Below are positions 57,149 through 64,000 of a DNA stretch of 64,000 nucleotides, piece after piece (position 1 is the first letter of the stretch; each line of letters opens with the position of its first letter). The DNA is taken from the NCBI RefSeq assembly GCF_001638985.1, contig NW_017265136.1, positions 1,782,269 to 1,846,268 of the forward strand, in the 5' to 3' direction. The notes under the pieces are model-generated. The model was given only the letters and a program-made list of their open reading frames with translations, had not been told where the DNA came from and ran no database searches. A program made the position numbers and the translations under genes. Source of the DNA: Phycomyces blakesleeanus NRRL 1555(-) (lineage: Eukaryota; Mucoromycota; Mucoromycetes; Mucorales; Phycomycetaceae).

Positions 57149-59712
57149 TAATTACCCTGCGTCATATGTAAACCCAAGCTTTACTCAGCTTCTGTACTGT
57201 ATTTTATTTTTTTATTAAAATACCCTGTCGATATTTATATTTTAGTGGTGTTTTGTCTTACATCTTCTACAAAAAAATTAGTTTTATATATCGTTCAGTA
57301 TACCTATTTGTGTAAGCAAAGTCTTTATTTTAGAAAACTTGTCAATTATTTGATATTAACGTGATATTTAACGGCGTACGCTGGTAAACAAAATAAATCG
57401 ATTTAATATGGTGTATCCAAAGTCCCTATTGATCATGCGCCATTTGTATACCATCAATCTCATCACCACAGCCAATTTCCTGCTTTCCCGTCTACATGCT
57501 GAATAAGATACTGATCAACAGCTTTTCCCTATCTAGATATCTTCCAATTTCACATTTTATTTTATTTTACTTTACACTTTAAGAAAACACACACACATAC
57601 ATATATACATACATAAAGCATTTAGATAATAGAAAAATCACAGACAGCCTAGGTGTCTCTTAAACCTTATTGGACAAGAGACCTACCAATAAGTCAGAGC
57701 TCTTCTCCTACAAACAAACGATGTTTGTGTATCTGTCATAAAGTAAGATTTTACTATCTAGATTTACCCAGAAGCGTTTCAGTAATTGCAGCAAAAAATA
57801 TGTGATTTGTACAGATATACACATAGCTATTAGTAAAATGAACCTGAATTCACACTTGACAATTATCAATTGTATTTTTGCCAGCACAGGCAGAAAAAAA
57901 ATCTCCTCTAATTTATATATGGAAGCAGTACATCTAACCTTTTTTTTTTAAAAAAAAAAGTAAAAACAAAAACTTACCAATACACTTAAAACCAAAAGAT
58001 GATTTCCTCTCTCCTTTCAAAGTCGTTAAATATTGTAAAAAATGACAAAACCTCAAACCTAAAAAAGAGTCTAGAAGTGCAAGAGTTTATTTCAACTACC
58101 CGGCTTCAATAAGAGAACCATATAATCACAAAGAATACTTGTAGAGAAAAAAACTCTAAATTTGACATTATAAAATGTTGGATGTCCTGAACATACACTA
58201 TGATAAAAGAAAAGGCCGATCTTACCATGGTGCACTTACTACAGATATACTTATATATTCAAAAAGAGACAGAAAGAGAGGTGATGATTATACATATAAT
58301 TGACATTATACTTTTACTTTTACTTTAAAGAATATGCTTACTCATTATTAAATGCATATTGAATGCATCTGCTCTTTTGCTTGGCTGTTTTATTAGTGAT
58401 TGTTTTCCAAGACTCTTCTAGATATTCTTTTCTTCTTCTTTTTCTTTTTAACCTACATATTGGTAGAACCTTTCTTTCTTTCTTTCTTTGTCTAAAACAC
58501 AGGAGGCATATGTGTTAAACATTACAAGAGCCAAGAATAATGTTCCCCCCTTCTCTCACACCCCTTCTTTTACATTTCTTTATATATTATTATCTTTTCT
58601 GTTCTGCCCGACGGCAGTATAGTTCATCTGTGAGATAACAAAAAGGACAAGGGGTCTTAAAGGGGAGAGGAGAGGAGAGGAAGGAGAGGAAGGGGGGGAA
58701 GCTTGAGGGGAGTGAAAAATATTGTAATAGGATGGCCTTGATTTTGAATACTAATAGTAATAATAAGAGCAATAATAAGAACAAGACCAAGACATAAAAG
58801 TGTCTCCGATGATTGTGTCATATTCCGTGTAAGATTTCCGTTGCGTGCAAGGTAATTACGATAATAATTATGGCCAATAAATCTTTATGACAAGTTTCAT
58901 TGAAGAAACATACTTGTTTGTTGTAGTAGTAAGAGTAAGAGTAGTATTGGTACTAGTAGTAGTATCACTAATAATTGCTGCTCTTATGGTTGGCATGGAA
59001 ACATATATACTATTATTAATAATAAACAAGTTATTATATGTATGTATAAAGAAGGTCGATGGCCAAACAAGATGAATGTGTGGGAAAACACTATGATAAA
59101 TTGTAAACCTTACATAATTTCCCAGCCTTCCCCACTAACTGGGTTTTTCCTGCCAAGGTGAAACAAAAAAAATAGAGAGAAAAATAAAAAGAAAGATAAA
59201 GTTTGTATTGTCTAAATAAAACAGAATGGCACAGAGTTATTTACAGATTGAGTACTCAGGGTAATTCAAGGAAGTGACAATAGGCTTAATGAGATGATAT
59301 TTTATTCCTAATTAAAAACACACACACATATATATATATACCCACACATTTTGGATATCGTTCTCTGTATCATATGAAAAAATCCAGTACATTATACATT
59401 ACAAATGCATACAGAGAAAGAGAAAGAAAGTTAAAGTGAATGACAGACTAGGCATTGCGTGACTTGTAAAAGTCAGCATTGAAAAAACACAAGATGCCAA
59501 AAAGGTTAAAATTTCAGACAGCATAAAAGAATATTGGATTTTTTTTTGTAAAGCAAAAAAAAAGCACAAAAAATAAAAACAGATCCCACATTCAATAATG
59601 TAAAGTATTTGAATCGTCTTTATCATAGTCTTGCACCACAATACACTACATTACACTATGCTATGCTACACTAATGCTGTGTGAGATCAGACGTGTATTT
59701 TTATATATACTC
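57149..59712. other. Intergenic, upstream of GPN3
   Basis: AT-rich. It contains a symmetric T10A10 palindrome (57940-57959), a CTTT run (58470-58488), a GA-rich block with an AGGAG run (58660-58705), and TA runs (59327-59340, 59730-59756). No gene is supported before GPN3. Confidence 0.55.
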
Positions 59713-59731
59713 ATGTGTGTTTGTGCGCGTT

Positions 59732-59762
<31 letters not shown>

Positions 59763-61359
59763 GTATGTACTTTGTGTGTTAATGTTGTTTTAGGGGTCGT
59801 CACTGTCAACTTGTTATGGGTCCTGCTGGTAGTGGCAAGGTAAATTGGACTTTATTTTTTTTTGAAAATAAATAAAGAAGAATAAGAATAAGAAAAAAAA
59901 AGTAAAAGATCTAGTCTTTACCTTTGGCATTATCTTCAATCTTTCCATTCTCATGTACTAAATAATTAGTGTTTATCTTTGTTGGCTTGTTTGTTTCTAC
60001 ACAGTCCACGTACTGTGCCACAATGATGACACATTGCCAAGCAGCTGGTCGTAAAGTTCATCTTGTTAACTTGGATCCTGCAGCAGAACATTTTGAATAT
60101 GAACCTACAATTGGTAATTCAATAACACCAACAATATATATATATATATATACTAAACTCTTTTTATGATGTGCAGACATTCGCGAACTGATTACTCTTG
60201 AGGATGTCATGGAGGAATTGGATTATGGACCGAATGGTGGTCTGATCTACTGCCTTGAGTGAGTTGATTACAAATCCCAACTATAGCTTAAACAAGCAAA
60301 TAATAATAGTAATAATAATTAACTAATTAACTAATTGATTATAAAATAGGTTCTTGTTGAATAATATTGAGTGGCTCGAAGAAGAGATCGGAAGTTATGA
60401 TGATGATTACCTGATTATCGATTGTCCTGGTCAGATCGAACTCTACACACATTTTCCTATCATGCGTCGACTCTGTGAGCAATTGGGTCGTTGGAATATG
60501 GCAATCTGTGGTGTGTACTGTCTCGAATCCCAGTTTATTGAGGACAAGAGCAAATACTTTTCTGGTGTATTGAGTGCGATGAGTGCTATGGTGAATTTGG
60601 AAATTTCACACATCAATGTGATGACCAAGATGGATTTGGTCCAGGGGGACTATGGAAATCGAGCTGCAGATGAAGATATTGAGGGAGAGACCGAGAGTGA
60701 GAAGAAGAAGAGACAGCGTAAAAAGAGGGCCCAGATGGAGCGTGTGATGGTTGAGCGAGAGATGGACCGCTATCTTGAGCCAGACCCGTTGCTGATCGCA
60801 GAAGAGGCAGGCGCATTGGAAGAAAAACCGAGTGCATGGACTTTGAAATTCCAAGCGTTAAATCAGGCAATTGTACAACTGGTAAGATATGCATTCACTC
60901 ATTTATATATACATAAAGGGAATTCAATCTGTTGGCAGTAGTAGTAGTAGTAGTAGTAGTAGTAGTTAGTCTGTAATTGTAATTGTAATTGTAATTGTAA
61001 TTGGGATGATTAAACTTCTTTTTTAGATCGATGACTACAGTATGGTCAGCTTTATTCCCTTGAATATCACTGATGAAGAATCTGTGGAATATGTGCTTTC
61101 GAGTGTGGACCATGCGATGCAGTACGGAGAAGATTTAGAGCCAAAGGTAATTTAATGGGTGTTTCTACACTAACCTTTTTATTTTTATTTATTATAAAAT
61201 ATTATAAAATATTAACTTTTTTTCTTCTTTCTTTATCTCTATTTATATATTATATTATATTATATTATATTATATTTGTCTGTGTGTGTGTGTATTATTT
61301 ATTAATTTCCTTGTGCTTCGATGACGCAGGAACCTGATGACAAGGTTGAATATGACTAG
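59713..61359 (+). CDS. GPN3: GPN-loop GTPase 3
   Basis: Exons 59794-59839, 60005-60113, 60177-60258, 60350-60881, 61027-61146 and 61330-61359 join in frame. With a start codon split AT|G (59713-59714 joined to 59794) the protein has 306 aa. GPN3 acts with GPN1 in assembly and nuclear import of RNA polymerase II. Visible motifs are the P-loop GPAGSGKST (residues 10-18), the family-defining GPN (70-72) in [29 protein letters not shown] (G3), NVMTKMDLV (G4), and an acidic/basic insertion ([19 protein letters not shown]). The C-terminus is [31 protein letters not shown]. The exact first exon is uncertain, because only the acceptor at 59793 and the following frame are certain. Confidence 0.93.
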
Positions 61360-62308
61360 TCCTAAAGAATTGTAGTAATAATTTTATTCATGTACAATAA
61401 ATAAATAAGTAAATAAATAAGGGAGGACTAATAGCTGAAGAGATAAATGCCGAGCCGGTTTATTGCTGTAAGGGAATTGGATATTTGGTTCAAAAGGAGG
61501 GAGGCACAAATAATTACTTATTTTGTGGATAGAAGAGAGAGAGAAAACAAGCAAATGTACAAGAGAAGGAGGAAATGGAAATGGAAATGGAAGAGGAGTA
61601 AGTAAGAAGAAGAATAAGGGAGAAAGGTAAATAGCTAGGTAACTAGGTAGCTAGCTAGGTAGGTAGGTAAGTAAGTAGGTAAGTAAGTAAGTAAGTAAGT
61701 AGGTAGGAAGGCAAAATGAGACACATAGAGACACAGTGCCCGATAGACAAAGAGAAACAAAGAGAGAAAGAGAGAGAGAGGAGGGGGTGAGGTGGGGTGA
61801 GGTGGGGTGGTTGGTTAAAGGAGTATAATTGTACTGACATGTTATGTATTTTTAGGCGGAGAAGTTTGGGATTTCCTCACACTTGGGTGTTACCTGCTTT
61901 TTTTTTCCTTCTTTTGATATGTTCTTTTTTGACCTGGTTTTTTTTATTTTATTTGTTTACCCACCTTAATTCCATTTAATGCATCTCTTCTCTCTTTCCA
62001 CTACTTTGTAACAAAACACTCTAACTACCAATTTACATATATATATATATATCATATACATATGTATATCTATATATCTATATGTATAATATATATATAT
62101 GTATAATATATAACCTATTATTTATTGACCATTACTGATATTTGATATCAGTGATACGTATTCTATACATTTTCTTCTATTTAATATAACATATATCGTT
62201 ATCTATTCATTATTCTCAAAAGCATACGCCTGATTGTTATTGTTATTTATTGTTATTTATTGTTATTCCTATTCTTATTCTTATCATTCTTTTGTACCCA
62301 AGCTGTGA
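61360..62308. other. Intergenic with GTAA/GTAG and GGGGT-type repeats
   Basis: Contains a GTAG/GTAA tetranucleotide array (about 61644-61706), GAGA repeats, a GAGGTGGGGT repeat (61782-61810) and TA-rich stretches (62037-62110). No gene. It holds the GPN3 terminator and the promoter of the next gene. Confidence 0.55.
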
Positions 62309-64000
62309 ATGACTTTATTAGAGAGTACGCTCTGTCAGCAAAAAGGAGACAAAGTAGACAGACCAATTCAATCAAACACCAAAAACGAAAATGAAGAAGC
62401 GGAAGTAAAACCAATCGCAAAACTAAACGTAATCGCAAACGCAGTCGTAAATGCAAACGTAAACATAGACGTAAACGCAAATGCAGACGCAAATGCAGAC
62501 GCAAACGCAAACGCAAACGCAAACGCAAACGCAAACGCAAACGCAAACGCAAACGCAAACGCAAACGTAGAAGATGACGACGTTGTATTATCAAATTTAT
62601 TGACCAAGCTCAAAGTGGACCAGGCAAGTTGCTCTTGAATATATAATTCTATACAATTTCTATGGGTAAAATAAAAAAAGAAGAAAGAAAAAAGGGGGAG
62701 GGTCATTCAATGGCTTGGACTAGATTAGGAAGTGTGGGTTATTTTTAAAACATCCTCTTAGCCTTTCACTTGTTTATATATACATATATTGTACAATCTC
62801 TTTAATCAAATACAAGGCACAAACAAAGACAGTGAGAAAAGAATCTCCTTTAATGATTGTCCTTCTCCTTATACCTATATATTGTTATTATTATTATCAT
62901 TACATTACACTATATTATATTATATTATATTTAATCCGATTCGATTGAATTTGGTTGGATTGAATTGTATTTAGTTGGATTTGGCTGGATTGAATTGTGG
63001 TATTTATATAAAAACGTGTGTATGTTACATATATTCTTGTAGTCTCCACAAGCATTGTGGGCCTATCCGCAGTCCCAGCCAGTTCTTGGACCTGATTGGG
63101 TTGATCCATACACAAATGCCTACTATACGCAACAATATCACCATCAGCAATACCTCCACTTACAATACTTACAGTCTCAATCATGGCAGCAGCAATCATC
63201 CCAGTCACAACGCATATACGCACAGCCATCAAACCACCAGCGTGCACGGCCACGCAACAACCACACAAGTACGGGCTCAATTAGCACCGTCGGCCATTGC
63301 GGCCGAGATGGCCCGGTCCATCGGTTGTCATCCTCAACCCCCCTTCCGTCCCTGTCGACCACCTCATCCTCGTCCACTTCGACCGCCCGTCACAGCAAAG
63401 ACGGTCCCCCGCCCACCCAGACAAGGCGTCCGTCCGCACCCAAAAGGAGAAACGCTCCATCAAACTTTTCTTCCTCTTCTTCTCTCCCAATGGATTCTCC
63501 AAGACGTTCTTCTGTGCTCTCAGAGCCGGCCTCGATATTCTCTGATGCTACCACTGCCACCACAAACACATCTGCATCCGCATCCGCATCCGCGTCCGCA
63601 TCAACATCGTCTCTTACTTCCAATTCAACCCAACCAAAGGGTCTTGCCAAAAGATCACTTTCCAAACGACTGAAGCGGGTGTTTAGTATCGGCAGCTCAC
63701 GGTCACCGCAGGAGCAAGACAGCGTCTCCCTGCAATCTACAAAAGTAACCCGCAGACGGTCATTTGGGTCTATCTCGGGGTTTTTCCAAAAGAGCCACCA
63801 AGATCCAAATGCTTTGGCCAAGGATGATAATGGCAGCAGTAACAACTCGAATAGCAACAGTATCAATTCAAATACTATTATCAATAATAATAAGCATAAC
63901 AGCAACAACAAAATCGGCAATAGTAGCAGTCCAAAACAAGATATCTATATTGAAAAACCATCATTCGGATCTCAATTATCAGTATCAGTTACCAGCAGTA
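62309..64000 (+). CDS. Hypothetical protein with Asn-Ala repeat (partial)
   Basis: Exon 1 (62309-62623) begins at ATG with MTLLESTLCQQKGDKV and runs into an Asn-Ala/Asp-Ala repeat (residues about 55-84), then VEDDDVVLSNLLTKLKVDQ. It ends at a GC donor (CAG|GCAAGT). Exon 2 (from 63043, after TTGTAG) is open in the same phase to the window end: SPQALWAYPQSQPVLGPD, GPDWVDPYTNAYYTQQYHHQ, then Gln-rich and Ser-rich low complexity with basic clusters (KRSLSKRLKRVFSIGSS, RRRSFGSISGFFQK). A 15-nt cassette exon at 62817-62831, flanked by AG and GTGAGA, would also keep frame. No catalytic domain is visible. The gene continues beyond the window. The family is not recognised. Confidence 0.7.
62500..62566 (+). 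repeat. Hexanucleotide AAACGC array encoding Asn-Ala
   Basis: About eleven near-exact AAACGC units, extended upstream by AAATGCAGACGC variants. In frame they read Asn-Ala, with Asp-Ala and Asn-Val variants at the edges. Confidence 0.95.

Noticed and set aside
62253..62594. Minus-strand Leu-Arg repeat open frame
   Set aside because: It is the complementary reading of the AAACGC array of the plus-strand gene, where exon structure and phase make sense.
62975..63673. Plus-strand 232-codon open frame
   Set aside because: It overlaps the exon at 63043 in another frame. The frame beginning SPQALWAYPQ stays open to the window end and joins in phase with exon 1.

Overview
This is about 64 kb of an AT-rich, intron-rich fungal nuclear genome. 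The introns are short (GT-AG, a few GC-AG), the exons are GC-richer than the spacers, and the spacers are full of A/T tracts and microsatellites. An early-diverging fungus of the Mucoromycota, such as a Mucorales species resembling Phycomyces or Mucor, fits best. The reasons are the density of introns, a BCAS3-type protein, a GDP-mannose 4,6-dehydratase (fucose synthesis), a RasB/Ras2-type GTPase, a Zn2Cys6-PAS regulator, and decayed MULE, Harbinger and Tc1/mariner-like transposons. The assignment is inference from gene content and composition.

Layout. 1-64 is the 3' end of an unidentified gene. 2797-4246 (-) is an MFS transporter. 7213-7812 (+) and 9530-10262 (-) are convergent ribosomal protein genes eS12 and uL23, separated by a long inverted repeat (about 7868-9237). 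10263-15531 is a gene-poor, repeat-bearing tract. 15532-17382 (+) is a single-exon F-box protein. 20060-21512 (-) is a broken PIF/Harbinger transposase, head-to-head with a decayed MULE/SWIM transposase (21590-23005, +). 24701-25795 (+) is an unrecognised polytopic membrane protein. 26139-28229 (-) is an ACS-family (Dal5-like) MFS permease. 28967-31981 (-) is a Num1/ApsA/Mcp5-type cortical PH protein. 32933-33749 (-) is a sulfotransferase-like P-loop protein. 35648-36933 (-) is a RasB-type GTPase in seven small exons. 39943-41954 (+) is mitochondrial methylmalonate-semialdehyde dehydrogenase. 42432-43418 is a Tc1/mariner relic followed by a dispersed repeat also present at 13597-14085. 44603-45232 (+) is a small single-pass membrane protein. 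45667-49550 (-) is a BCAS3-like WD40 protein with a polyQ tract. 50058-51381 (-) is GDP-mannose 4,6-dehydratase. 51985-54293 (-) is a Zn2Cys6/PAS regulator. 54294-59712 is a repeat-bearing spacer with a near-perfect hairpin element. 59713-61359 (+) is the GPN3 GTPase. 62309-64000+ (+) is a gene with an Asn-Ala repeat that runs off the window.

The genes do not form an obvious pathway cluster. They are mostly housekeeping genes (translation, RNA polymerase assembly, valine catabolism, nucleotide-sugar synthesis, polarity and Ras signalling) mixed with transporters and transposon debris. Exon models were built by hand by requiring splice consensus, open frame and family conservation, and most multi-exon models close exactly in frame.

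The most unusual observation is in the Ras gene. The reading frame and the conserved switch I residues are restored only if a 2-nt exon (36355-36356), flanked by consensus splice sites, supplies two bases of a glutamate codon.
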